DNA of 64,000 bases, taken from assembly GCA_031772625.1 (NCBI GenBank), contig CM062810.1:450244014-450308013 (forward strand), read 5' to 3'. Of this stretch, positions 1 through 11,262 are shown piece after piece. A model generated the notes under the pieces. That model was not told the DNA's origin and ran no database searches. It saw nothing but the letters and a program-made list of their open reading frames with translations. Within the stretch, counting starts at the first letter, position 1; the number at the start of each line of letters is the position of its first letter. This DNA comes from Pinus tabuliformis. Lineage: Eukaryota > Streptophyta > Pinopsida > Pinales > Pinaceae. Made by a program: the position numbers and the translations under genes.

Positions 1-144
1 TCATCGTTCCAGTAGTTTACCTTCATCCTAGTACACCCTAGTAAACTTTACTTTCTTCCATTGATCTTGTTTCAGCCTTTTTGAAGAGTTTTTTGGTAAA
101 AATTGTGCTTGAAAGCCCCTAGGATGGCCTCTCTTGCACCAACG
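1..144. other. Left flank of element A, probably part of element C
   Basis: No ORF or recognisable motif is visible. This stretch lies outside the TG terminus of element A. Because C's leader and gag resume directly after A's other end, I infer that it is the left part of C (5' LTR or leader), but it shows no similarity I can see to C's 3' LTR. Confidence 0.3.
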
Positions 145-907
145 TGTTGTGGCCAGCAACAACCCCCCTTCTTATTTAGTTTTATTTCTAATACTAAATA
201 AGTGGGGACCCTTATCCATAAAATTCAAAAAAATAACTTAGGACTTGTATTTCCTTTTGAATAAATGTTACTATCATAAAACCTAGGAGAATACCTGAAA
301 ATCCCAAAAGGACTTGAGTTTTATGATAAGTTCGAACAAAACCATTCCCTTAATACAAAGCGTCACATCGCAAAAAGGTAATGGATGCCTTCCTATAAGC
401 GAAATCCTAAGATTGTGAAATCGCGATGCGAAATGACGCATCAAAATACCCTCATCGCATCGCATGCCTCAAATATCACTTAAGCTGAAATGCCTCAAAC
501 CGTCGATATGTGATGGTGCATCTCGCAAATCACATTTCGCAGAAAACACATTGTAACGGATGTTTTCCACATGCAACGAATTTGTGATATTGAGATCTGC
601 GATATTGCGAAATAAACCGCAAAATCGCCTTATCGCGGATCTCCAAGGCTCGTTGTTCGAAAAAGTTTTTTCCATAAACCAATGCCCAGTTATGCGTGTT
701 AATGTTAATTTAATGAGTTAGTTGGCAATCATTAATGAAATATGGTTTTGATCTGATAGAGGAGCCACTTCACGTAGGGTGATATAGTTTATATGTTTTC
801 GGCATTTAAAGCTTTCCCGACACCTTTTTCTTATCATTATTCTTGCCTCATTTGTAAATTGCAGAAGCAAAAAGTAGAGAAGTGTACATAGAAGTGTTTA
901 GAATATT

Positions 908-3900
908 ATGGGAAAGAAGGGTAAAGCTCCAAATTCTAAACATAAAGAGATGACGCCCTTATACATAGACACCACCTGTAACAAATATGTCGGTATTACT
1001 ACTTGGGAAGCCATGTACAGTCTACTCGAAGAAGAAAACCCCAAAATAATGGAGGTTACAGCTACTGCTGGCTCACACGGGTCATCTGAAGCATTTATTA
1101 CAGAACTAGCATGTTCTTTCTTACATCGGATAGCAGCGAGGCCCAAAATTCTTCCATACACAGACATGGTCAAATGGGTACTTGATAGTGTAAATATCAC
1201 GAATAGAAAATTTAAGACTCGGGGTCAAGGACTCATTGGCTTGTTCACTTCACAAGATTTGAGGCTCATGTATCATCTACCAGAGCCACAGGCGACTTAT
1301 AACAAACAGTTCATGGAGAAGTTCGCTAAAGAAAATGAAGATTTGGTAGAATGCACCAAGGACTGGTCAAGAAGGGACGAACCATTAAAAAAGGATAAGC
1401 ACGGTATGTATAGTACTGGTTCTCTCACCTCCCTGTATTGCTTTGCTGAGCTATGCTCTGTAGACTTTTTGGAAAGCCAGATGTTAACAAATTTTCATCT
1501 GAATGGCTGCCATTATTGGATGCCGCCACTAATGCTACTATTGTGGATTGGGCTAAGATATTGTCCGACAATTTAGCCATAGCCATTTTGAATTACTGGT
1601 ACAAAAGAACTACCGCTCAGAGAATTTATCCCCCTTTCTACTATCTACTTATGTGATGGATGCAATCTGTTATATTTCCAAGTTTCCTCTAATGGGCTGG
1701 AAATGGACTACTCAAGACCCCTTACCCATTCATATTGGTCACAAAGAATTATGGGATTCCAAGTTCATTACATATTTCTACAAGATATTGCATGGAATCA
1801 TGCTATCTCTGTATAAAATGTTGTATGTTAAAGACCCTCCAAGATTTTCTCCCGAAGTGGAGGTCGATATGCTCCTTGTTGCGAGATGGTTTGGAGAAGA
1901 AATTTTCACATATGTCAGGGTATTCAGAAGTCTCGCTTCCCCTCATGTACTACCTTTATATGTTTCTGATAAACTACTGGCATGAGAGATTGCTTATCAG
2001 ACCTGCGGAGAAGGAGGTATGAGTAAAGATTTGAAGGACAAGAAAAAGGCCATTTGGCCACAATTTCCTGTGGCCTGTGGGGCCTTTTCACTATATGATT
2101 TAGGCCATGCATTCAAAGAAGTAAACAACATGTTATGTTTATGATTGTTCAAATTTCCAGTAAGACCGTTCGACCCTTCTAATATTGTTAATAATTTCAC
2201 TACTACAGTCAGAATAAAAGTTTTTTCTAAAGAAGATGATCTTTTTGATGATACGTTTCAACAAAAAAGTACAGTTAAAGAAGTTCTGCATTCAGCCCAC
2301 ATGCGATTTCCTCCAATAGAATTTCAAGAGTTCAAAATGTACAGAGAAAGAAGGTTGGCTAATATCCCTTTGGACAAATTGCGCCTAGAACCCGTGAGGG
2401 AACCAATGCCCAGTATCAGTCTCAGTGGAAGTTCAAACATAGACAGGTCTAAATCTAAGTCTAGGAGAGAAACGTCAGAACACTCCAAGAGGTCCGAAAG
2501 TGACCATAATAAAAGCGAAGGGTCAGTAAGAGATACTGCCCAGTCTAAGGAGCACCCGGAACAACAGGTTTTGACCTCTCCACAGGTAAATCTTCCCCCT
2601 CTCATCGTCTAGCCACCACCAATTAGAATTGAGCTGGACAAATAATGGGAAACATTCAATGACTTAATTAATACTGAAGGATAGAGCGCAAAGACACTTG
2701 AAATTAATATACAGACAATGAATGATATAGTCACAGAGACAATCAGCATTGTCCCAGAAATGGAACATATTCCCATTACCCAATCTTCTGAACTTATGCT
2801 CAAAATAGAGGAAATGCCTCCTCTTGATGTATTTTATAGTCCGCAACATAAGGCGGTAGTGAGAAGATAAAGGAAGAAGAGGAAATTGGAAAGCGTGCTC
2901 TCTCATGATGCAGAGCAATTAGACATCCTTTAGCAAGATCCCACCACTGATGCTACTGAAAATCTCACTAAATTATCTTAGATCGCATGAGAATATGCTT
3001 CTACAACCATTGATAAAGCATCTGAGGTACAAAAAATACTGAAAGAAAAAGAAGATCAAATATAGGTTTTGCAGCAACAGCTATAACAATCCAGTGCCAA
3101 CAGCGAAACACAGAAACAACTTGCAAAACTACAGCAGGACTTTCAACAGATGCATCTAGGATACCAGAACAGTTTGGCCGAAAGAGAAAAAAAGTTACAG
3201 GTTATGCAAGAGATGCACAAGGATGATCCTAAGATTATAGAATTCGTCACAAAATCCATTTCCTTAAATGAGCAACTACTGCAGCAGCAAGAAACATTGT
3301 GCCAAAGAATATCACAATGGAGATCTTATTGCGAAAAGAGCGATAGAATTACTAATCAAGTCGTGGACTTGCGACATGATTATGATTTAATTGATAAAGA
3401 GTTATTGAATATTTGGCTTGGCAGGAATCAGAAGAAGAAAAATAGGCAGTGGCACCCATAATCAATGAAACCCACAAAGAAATGTTCTTTAACAAGTGGG
3501 ATGCATAGATCAGGAAAGCAGAACAATCGGCAGAAGAAGCAGCCACAACAGCAAATAATATCATTGACTGCATCAACGAAAATTTGCATAGGTAAAATCT
3601 AATATCAGAGACCACTCCAGGATATTTACCAAATGTACAAAATCTACAGACAAGCTGGAGACAGAAGGCTCAAGAAAAAGCAGAGTCCATCAAAAGGTTA
3701 ACCAAGTTGAATTGGGATTCTTACTGGACGTACTTGGTAAAACCACACAGCCAGTGCATGACTCTCAAATGTATCATTAACTCTGCCGAGAAGATGGTGA
3801 CAGCTCTTACCAATTCCGTTTTCGCAAGACAGCTAAAGTCGAGAGTCAGCCAGCCAACTCTCCTCAAGAAAATTTTGAACGCTTGCAACTACAAGGAACA

Positions 3901-3913
3901 GATACATAGATAG
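908..3913 (+). pseudogene. LTR-borne accessory ORF of element A, 5' copy (about 1000 codons, broken)
   Basis: The ATG at 908 begins MGKKGKAP. The frame is open to about 1433, then shifts, and coding similarity to the other LTR copy continues in pieces to the stop after YKEQIHR at 3913. The span is 3006 bp in both LTRs. Visible parts: an N-terminal globular region (about 400 residues, with a motif YHLPEPQATYNK), a Ser/Arg/Lys-rich middle near 2420-2570 (RSKSKSRRE), and a Gln/Glu-rich C-terminal region likely to form coiled coil (about 2990-3460). I do not recognise the family with confidence; the layout resembles accessory ORFs of plant Tat/Athila elements. A TATA-like AT-rich stretch lies near 782 and AATAAA at 4015, so the LTR could hold a whole transcription unit. 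Confidence 0.7.
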
Positions 3914-4014
3914 TTAGTTATTAGTTATAGTTTTAGATTTAGTTTAGTTTTTAGTTTTGCTTTATTTTTGCCTAAAATGAGGACGGTCATTTAAACCGTA
4001 TCCTACATTTTTGT

Positions 4015-4020
4015 AATAAA
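4015..4020 (+). terminator. Candidate poly(A) signal AATAAA after the LTR ORF
   Basis: AATAAA lies about 100 bases after the stop of the LTR ORF and is preceded by T-rich sequence. The equivalent site exists in the 3' LTR. Position and sequence fit a plant near-upstream element; this is not proven. Confidence 0.4.
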
Positions 4021-4779
4021 CTATTTTTAGGTTTAGCTAGTAGTATTTAAATCCTTCTCATGCATTTAGAGAAGGGTCCTGAAATTTATCAAAAACTTGT
4101 CATCAGAACATGCACTTTTGCACCCTCCGAGGAGGTTTTAATGAATTAATGGAACAGGATTAAGAAGAGATAGATCATTAGTGCTGGAACTCATGAGTAG
4201 GTCTCGTTATAAATGGTACTTTTATCTCTTGACAGATTCTACTTATGTGTTATGGTGATATTCATGTTCAGTTATTTATGTATGAATGCTTAAATGCTTG
4301 AGTTATCATTTGGCACTTTTGTACGGTGATAGCTATTTATTTATGCTTAATATATGAGTGACTTATTATGCAATATGTTTTTCACAACTGTTCAACTAAC
4401 TTTTTATATGAAACAATTCATATTTATTGAATTCTTTTCTTATAGCGATTGAATGATCTTTATTACCAATTGTTGTAGAAACTATTTTAGATCACATAAT
4501 TGAAAGATCAAATCCTGGGCTAGTTTTACAATTAGATATTTCTGCTTATTAGAATACAATTGCATGTCGTTAAATTAGATTTAGAATAAAAGAATTTTAC
4601 TTAGAAGTTATTAGAAAGGAAATATCAATTCTCAACACACACACACATAAATTGGGAAACTGGTCCCATATCCCCAGTTTGACCCACTACACCAAACGAA
4701 AAAGGAGCTGCTAACCAAGGTCCGGACCGGGTGGGTATCCCCCTTGTTGTAGACCCGATTTTCGGGGCTTCAACATATT

Positions 4780-4796
4780 TGGCGCTAGAAGGAGGG
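4780..4796 (+). other. Primer-binding-site-like sequence of element A
   Basis: TGGCGCTAGAAGGAGGG begins four bases after the LTR end. TGGCGC at this spot is typical of primer binding sites in plant Tat-type elements (the first bases pair with a tRNA 3' end ending in GCGCCA). I cannot name the tRNA without a search. Confidence 0.65.
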
Positions 4797-4809
4797 CCCC
4801 GAACTATGA

Positions 4810-6772
4810 ATGACAACTAAATCTAAATCTAAATACCATTCTGAGAGTAAATCGCCCTCACCATCTCCCCTAACTTCTCCATCGCATTTAGAATCTTTAA
4901 ATCTTGAGCGAGAAGTCGATAGAACAACAACCGCTGCCACAAACCCAAATATTTCAGAGACATCTACTATTGAACCTCCTGAAGTTGAATCTTTGATCCA
5001 TAAACTTCAGTGATTTTCAATATCTCCTCAAAAATATGAAAAATCTCAAGGTAGTGTGACTTCACAATATAACCCTTTTCATCCCCTTACCAGATTACAG
5101 AGTGAAAAGTTTGGTATCGAACCAACTGAATTACCTCTACCTACAAGGAAGAGAGCAAGGAAATCACCTAAAGGGTCTGATAGTGAGACTCTTTAGTTAT
5201 CATCATCCATCTCAACCTCTCCACCGCGAAGTCAAACATCCACTCATCCACTTCAAATCATCGTCCACCAGACCACTGGAACTTCGACATCTCCTTCTCA
5301 ATCATCTGGAACTGTAATATCCTCATCTTCCCAACCGCGGGGATCATCTTCTGCGCTTTCCTCTGTTAGTAGTTCAACGATGGCCCAAATGCCATGGAAT
5401 AACCCAGGGGCAGTCTTAATGCCTGTGCCCTTGAGTTACCAGCCCATCCCGAAAAATGGTTTCCTAAGTTAATCCTGAAGCAGGCATGGTAGCATAAGAA
5501 CACATAAACAACTTTATGTTATCCATAAATCTCAATGGGGTTACTAATGAAGACGTTGTCATTCGGCTCTTTCCTTACACTCTACAAGGAGCAGCCAGAT
5601 CATGGTATTTCTCATTACCATCTGGATCTATCAATAGTTGGGATATTTTCCAAGAACAATTCTTGACTAATTTCAGTGATGACAGGTCCACTGCGACACT
5701 AATCAATGACATGTCTAACCTAAGGGTTGAATCAAGGGAACCTGTCAAAGATTTTAAATCGCGTTTTAATAAACTTTTGAACAAAATTCCTACCGCTTCC
5801 AAACCTAGTGAAGAAGTTCGAAGTGAATGATACATATCTGCTCTACCATCAAACATAACAATCTTCATTGATAGAGCTAACAAAACAACTTTAGCTGACA
5901 ATATGAAGGAAGCAATAGCGGTAGAGAAATGCATAATAGCTTTAGAAAAGAAAAACGTCGTTGATGAACGTAAATCTAAAAAGGTTACTTTCAAAGAAGA
6001 TCCAAAGAAAAAACAACCCAAAGACCCATTTGATTTAGAGGGATTACAGAAAGGTTTGAAAACCATGTCTAACGAAATGGTTGACATAAAGAAACAAGTA
6101 GCAGAGACTTCTTCTAAAAAGCCTTACAAGCCTTATAGAAGAAATCCTTCAACTGATTCGAAGCCTCCCAATGCTATTACGAATGTTGAATCAAAGGAAG
6201 AAGAAGAGGAAATTTCCAACGAAGAGCCTACTGATGAAGAAGAAATTGTAGAAGTACAGGGAATGTGGGATTTTATCCTCCCAGATGAAGAGGATCAAGA
6301 GGCATCACTGGTCAGTACTAGAAGTAGAAATCAACTCGATCCTCCTCAATCTACTCCTAAGCCAAAGAGCGCAAGCTCAATGACTAAGGATAAAGTCGCA
6401 TCTAAGAAAACGTCCCCCAAAGCGACTCAAACAAGCCCAGTCCAAACAGATTCATCAACCCCATCTAAAACATTGATTGTTTTTTATGAGATGGAGTATA
6501 ATATCATAGAAGACATGAAGAAGAATAGGGCTAACATTACCTTTTATGAATTGAGCAAGTTAAAACATCAACAAAAGCTCCTTTTGAAAGAATTACACGC
6601 AGTACCAGTTGCACCTCTGCCTGCCGCAGTAATCTCGCAAGCTTCCCACAAGATGGAAAGACCTCCAAATACTGTCACTAGTAAATTTGATCCTAACGAC
6701 ATTGCTCTAATTGGAGGAAGGTTGAGATCTCATACTCCGCCATTTCTTCTTACTTATGAAATTTTCAATTAA
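4810..6772 (+). pseudogene. gag: gag polyprotein of element A (broken)
   Basis: The first ATG (4810) opens a Ser/Thr/Pro/Lys-rich N-terminal part with stops at about 5011 and 5194. The capsid-like domain follows in another frame at about 5516-5830; its YTLQGAARSWYFSLP motif matches the Retrotrans_gag signature (LxGxAxxWxxxL). It is interrupted by TGA near 5828 and resumes at 5903-6772 with a basic, acidic and Lys-rich tail (KKVTFKEDPKKKQPKDP). No CCHC zinc knuckle is evident. Gag would form the cytoplasmic particle that packages element RNA. A TAA at 6770-6772 separates it from the protease in the same frame; several stops fit CAA-to-TAA or TGG-to-TGA changes. Confidence 0.8.
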
Positions 6773-6775
6773 AAT

Positions 6776-7813
6776 TTGCATAATTTTTTAGTTGATTCAG
6801 GAGCTTCATCTGATATCTTACCTAAATCAATATGTGCAAAGCTGAATGTTCAACCCCAAAAATCAGCAGTAGGCATAGTTCAGTTGGACCAATCGCAAGT
6901 TGAAGTAATCGGAGAACTAAATCAGGTTACCATAAGGCTGTCATCTAATCCAAAGGTATGTCAAGTTATCGATATTTTAGTTGCAGACATTCCAGAATTC
7001 TATGGCTTAATTCTTAGCAGGGATTGGTCTGAAAAGCTTCATGGATATTTTGCAACCGATTGGTTGCATATGTGGCTCCCTTACAATGGCAAACCAAATC
7101 AAATAAAGGTTGAGCGAGAAAGACATCAGAAATACATAGTAACAGAATTGGAAGGAGAAAATGAACCTGTAGCATACAACAACAATATAATTGGCAACTA
7201 TTCTGTTGATTCTTTCTTAGGAAATTTTAATGCTCATACTTCACCTTACTTAGAACATTTTGTTTTATCTCAAGTGGAAAATTTTTCTCAAACAGATAGT
7301 TCTATATGTGTTAATTTCATAGATAGTCCTGTAAATAAATCTTTATTTTGGAAATTATTTTTTGACAGTTCTAAGTCTAATGAGGGAGCAGGAGCAGGAT
7401 GTGTATTAGTTAGTCCAGAGGGAAACAAAATTATGTTAACTTGCAGACTCGAGTTCGATTGTACCAATAATACTACAGAATACGAGGCTCTAATCCAAGG
7501 ATTATACAAAGCAATCGGATTAGATATCAAATATCTACAAGTCTTCGGAGATTCTGAAATTGTTATCAGGCAGGTACAAAATACTATACATTGTCTATCA
7601 GGTCATTTGAAGCATTATCAATCTTTAGTACAAGATCTGACTGAACATTTTATAACATTCAATATTTCATCAATTCCCAGACTCCAAAACGCCAATGCTG
7701 ACCTCTTGGCAAACGTAGCTTCCAAGCTTATTCCCTCAGAAGTCTTTAGCCCGGATAGATTCTCAATTGAATTAATTTTTAGACCCTCAATTCCTGATAA
7801 CATTGCCAAATAG
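6776..7813 (+). pseudogene. pol: Protease plus archaeal-type RNase H of element A
   Basis: The segment is open for 345 codons. Residues 1-120 hold the aspartic protease: active-site motif FLVDSGASSD near residue 4 and GLILSRDWSEKL near residue 76. Residues about 190-330 are an RNase H of the archaeal/plant type: FFDSS (first Asp), TTEYEALIQGL (Glu), VFGDSEIVIRQ (Asp) and NANADLLA (Asp), so the four catalytic acids look present. This domain lies before RT, whereas the ordinary gypsy RNase H follows RT at about 9100-9480. Known Tat elements carry an extra archaeal-type RNase H; its placement upstream of RT here is notable. The segment ends at TAG 7811-7813, an in-frame stop in a polyprotein that continues downstream. 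Confidence 0.82.
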
Positions 7814-7909
7814 AGAATTTTCAACGATTATCCTAATATTGTAAGCTTCCTCACATCAGAGGGATCTTACAATAATCAGATTATTGATGAGGACCAACAT
7901 GAAAAACAA

Positions 7910-10811
7910 TTGCAACAAGATAGGACTAATAATGCTATGCCAAAATCAGTAGTCAAATTGGAAGACTTATACGATTTGAAAGACCGATTCAAAAGATCTA
8001 CTAATTCAAAACTTCAAAGTTCAACTCTGAACTATGAATTAGTAAATCTAGGAACTGATACCAAGCCACAGAATATCAATCTAGGTCTTGGCCTAGCCCC
8101 TGAAGAAAGATTAGCATACGTCTGTCCCTTGAAACAATACAAAAGTGTCTTTGCCTGGAACTATGATGAACTTAAGACTTACGACACTTCTATCATTCAA
8201 CATACGATCCCAATGATAGACAATGAAAAACCTATCCAGCAAAAGCTGAGAAAGATCCATCCTAACCTAGAAAACCAGATCAAATCTGAGCTTAATAAGT
8301 TATTGAAAGCCAAAATCATTTTCCCCGTGCGACATTCTAAATGGGTTTCCAATATGGTTCCCGTTAGAAAGAAAAACAGAGATATTAGAATTTTCATTGA
8401 CTTTCGAAATCTTAACAAACCCTGCCAAAAGGATAATTTTCCTTTGCCTCCCATGGAGCAAATATTACAAGCAGTTGCAGGATCAGAATTGATTTCCTTT
8501 TTGGATGGTTTCTCTAGCTACAACCAAGTTTTGGTCCACCCTGATGATCAATTAAAGACTACATTCAGAACCAAATGGGGCACTTATGCATATCAAAAGA
8601 TGCCTTTCGATCTGATCAATGCTGGCGCCACATTTCAAAGATCCACAGACATCGCATTTAAGGGATTAGTAAACAAATCAGTAGTAATCTACTTGGATTA
8701 TATAACTGTATATTCCAAAAAATGAGGTAATCATCTCAGAGATTTGAAACAGATCTTCCAACGCTGCCAAAGGTACAGAATTTCACTTAACCCGAAAAAG
8801 TCCTTTTTTGTATTAAGTGAAGGAAAACTTCTTGGATTTATAGTGTCAAAATCTGGAATCCATATTGATCCTGACAGAATCAAGGAGATTTCTAAAATAC
8901 CCTTACCTCACAACAAGAAAGTTATGCAATCTTTCCTTGTCCAGATTAATTTTGTAAAGAGATTTGTTCCCGACTTTTCAAGAATCATATCTCCCTTACA
9001 AGCAATGATTAAAAAGAATGCAATCTTCAAATGGGGCCAAGACGAATATGAAGCATTCAATCTGATTAAACAAGTGATTGTTAACACCCCATCTTTAGCA
9101 ACTCCAAATTTTTCCAATCCTTTCATTTTATATACATTTGCCTCTGATAGATCATATGTTGCAATACTCACTCAAGAAAATCAAGACAAGGCGGAAGCCC
9201 TAATTGCCTTTTTTAGTTCAAATCTACAAGGGGGTGAATTAAATTATTCTGACGTTGAGAAGCAAGCTTACGCCGTTTTCAAAGTGATCAAACATTTCAG
9301 ACCCTTCTTGCTTAAAACCCATACAAAAATCATAGTACCATTTTCAGCAGTAAGAAATCTTTTAGTACAGAAAGATGTGGGTGAAAAGAGAGAAAATTGG
9401 GTTACTGCCTTACAAGAATATGACATCGAGATTAGACCAGCAAATATTATAAAAGGTCAAGGTTTTTGTCAAATGCTGGCTGGAGCATCGCTTATTTCCA
9501 AAATACCATCTTCAGAAGTACAAATGTATGAGGTAAGCCTAAATGATATTGAATCATTGTACGCTAATATCATATTTTATCTAAAGAATGGATATGCTCC
9601 TTCAAACTTAGATTATACAAAGAAAAGAGCCCTAAGGTTGAAGGCTAAGCAATACCAACTCGTAAACGATGTACTTTTTAGAATAAATTATGATTTTTCT
9701 CTCCTTCGATGTCTTGAGAAAACTGAAGTTGAAAAAGTGTTGCAGGAACTCCATGATGCACCAGTAGGTGGACATTATGCTGGAGATGCTACCGCACATA
9801 AAATCCTGCGTGCAGGATATTATTGGCCTACACTATTCAAAGACGCATATAGCTACGTAAGTAAATGTCAAGTTTGTCAAACTGCTGATGGAAGACAAAA
9901 GAAACCATCATTGCCTTTGCAACCAATCAATATTGATCAACCTTTTGATCAATGAGGATTGGATATAATAGGTGAGATCGTTCATCACTCTTCTAAATAG
10001 CATAAATATATCCTTACAGCTACAGATTATTTTACTAAATGGGTAGAAGCAGTTCCTCTCAAAACAGCTAATGTCGAACACATCATTGATTTCATAGATC
10101 AGTTCATAATCACCAGGTTTGGTTTAACCTCTGCTTTAATGTTTGATAATGCATCATATTTTTCTCGCAATTTTATGACTAAATTTGCGCTCAAAAGAGG
10201 TTTTAAACTTAAATACTTTGCCAATTATTATCCTCAAGGGAATGGGTTAGCTGAATCAACAAATAAAAACTTAATCAGAATCATTAAGTGAACCATTGAT
10301 CAGAATCATAAGAATTGGCACAAATCCTTAATATATGCTCTATGGGTAGATTGAATAACGCAAAAAGCCTCCAATGGCACTTCTCCCTTTAATTTGGTTT
10401 AAGGGAAAGAAGTGGTCCTTCCAACTCATCTAGCGATTCGCTCATTGGCCTTAGTTCAATTTATCGACGAAACACCAACTTCTCCCTTACAACTAAGGCA
10501 GCTGCAAATCCTTAAGCTAGAAGAGAAAAGAGAATAGGCTAAATTAACTCATGGGCACACCAAGCATTAGTAAAAGCTTCTTTTGACTCAAACATGATGT
10601 CCAGAAAAGACTTTCAGATAGGGGATCTAGTTTTAAAATGGGATAAGGCTCATGAGGAAAAGGCAAACATACAAAGTTTCAATGAATGTGGCTTGGCCCT
10701 TTCCAAATCACAGAAATCATAGGTACATATACCTTTATGTTACAGGATTTAACAGGAAAAAGAGAATCTTTACCTGTTAATGTACAGATCCTCAAAAAAT
10801 ACTTTCCCTAG
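7910..10811 (+). pseudogene. pol: RT, RNase H and integrase of element A (broken)
   Basis: The same frame as the protease segment continues past TAG 7811. RT runs about 8150-8850: FIDFRNLNKP, FLDGFSSYNQV and ATFQR are present, but the catalytic YxDD is YLDY, so the second Asp is lost and RT would be inactive. TGA 8723-8725 interrupts it. RNase H covers about 9110-9480. Integrase has an HHCC finger (GGHYAGD, then CQVCQ near 9870) and a core with GLDIIGE, FDNASYF and GNGLAEST, retaining the D, D and E positions. TGA at about 9953 and several further stops (TGA, TAG, TAA at Trp or Gln positions) break the core; the last readable residues are ILKKYFP before TAG 10809-10811. Confidence 0.85.
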
Positions 10812-11262
10812 GAGATCATTCTTCTATTTTTGTAGATTATTTTTTTTCTTTATTTTGATAATAAAACCAGTTGTAAATGGTTACATTTGGAATTCACGAA
10901 AAAGACAAGCATTTCTTTAAAACTTTTGTTTTTTCGCCTATATAAATAGAACTGATTTAGAAAATTGATCATTATTATTATAAGATACAGTAAAAATCTA
11001 GAAACCTGAAAATGATACTAGTTCCAACCTTGTAAATTTTGATAAAAAACGACCTTTAGTTGGAATTTGTTTTATATCAGTCAAATGAAAGGTATCAATA
11101 ACAAAACGAAGATTCTCTGTAGAAAGGCTCTTTCCAAAAACTCTACCATTGTCGTCCAGAGCTATTCTTAAGGAAACAATGACTTCCTCCCCACCTAGGG
11201 AATTACGAGCTTCAAGGAATAATCCAGCGATACACTTTAACTTAAAGAATAAGAGGTCTCAT
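10812..11262 (+). other. Noncoding 3' region of element A, left of the B insertion
   Basis: No ORF. It contains a clear TATA-type sequence CTATATAAATAG at 10938-10949, outside either LTR. It ends in CTCAT (11258-11262), the left target duplication of element B, and continues after B at 26012. Confidence 0.55.
11258..11262. repeat. Target-site duplication of element B, left copy
   Basis: CTCAT immediately precedes the TGATGAG terminus of B and is repeated exactly at 26007-26011 after B's 3' LTR. A five-base duplication is standard for gypsy integrases. Confidence 0.93.

Larger units (their letters stand above)
145..4775 (+). repeat. 5' LTR of element A (4631 bp)
   Basis: Starts TGTTG and ends CAACA, five-base inverted termini, with a primer-binding-site-like sequence four bases after the end. 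The same sequence recurs at 26638-31321. This is exceptionally long for an LTR because it contains a reading frame of about 3 kb (908-3913). It also holds an ATCGC/GCGAT-rich segment (about 355-660), an AATAAA at 4015-4020 and a short CA microsatellite near 4637. Relative to the other copy it lacks about 66 bases near 4158, where GGATT microrepeats flank the missing segment, consistent with a deletion. Confidence 0.85.

Noticed and set aside
283..675. Two minus-strand ORFs near the left end (60 and 68 codons)
   Set aside because: They lie in the ATCGC-rich part of A's LTR, recur with different breaks in the other LTR, and show no domain; composition artefacts.
5575..6087. 170-codon minus-strand ORF
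   Set aside because: Shadow of gag in element A; the plus strand carries a clear capsid motif there.
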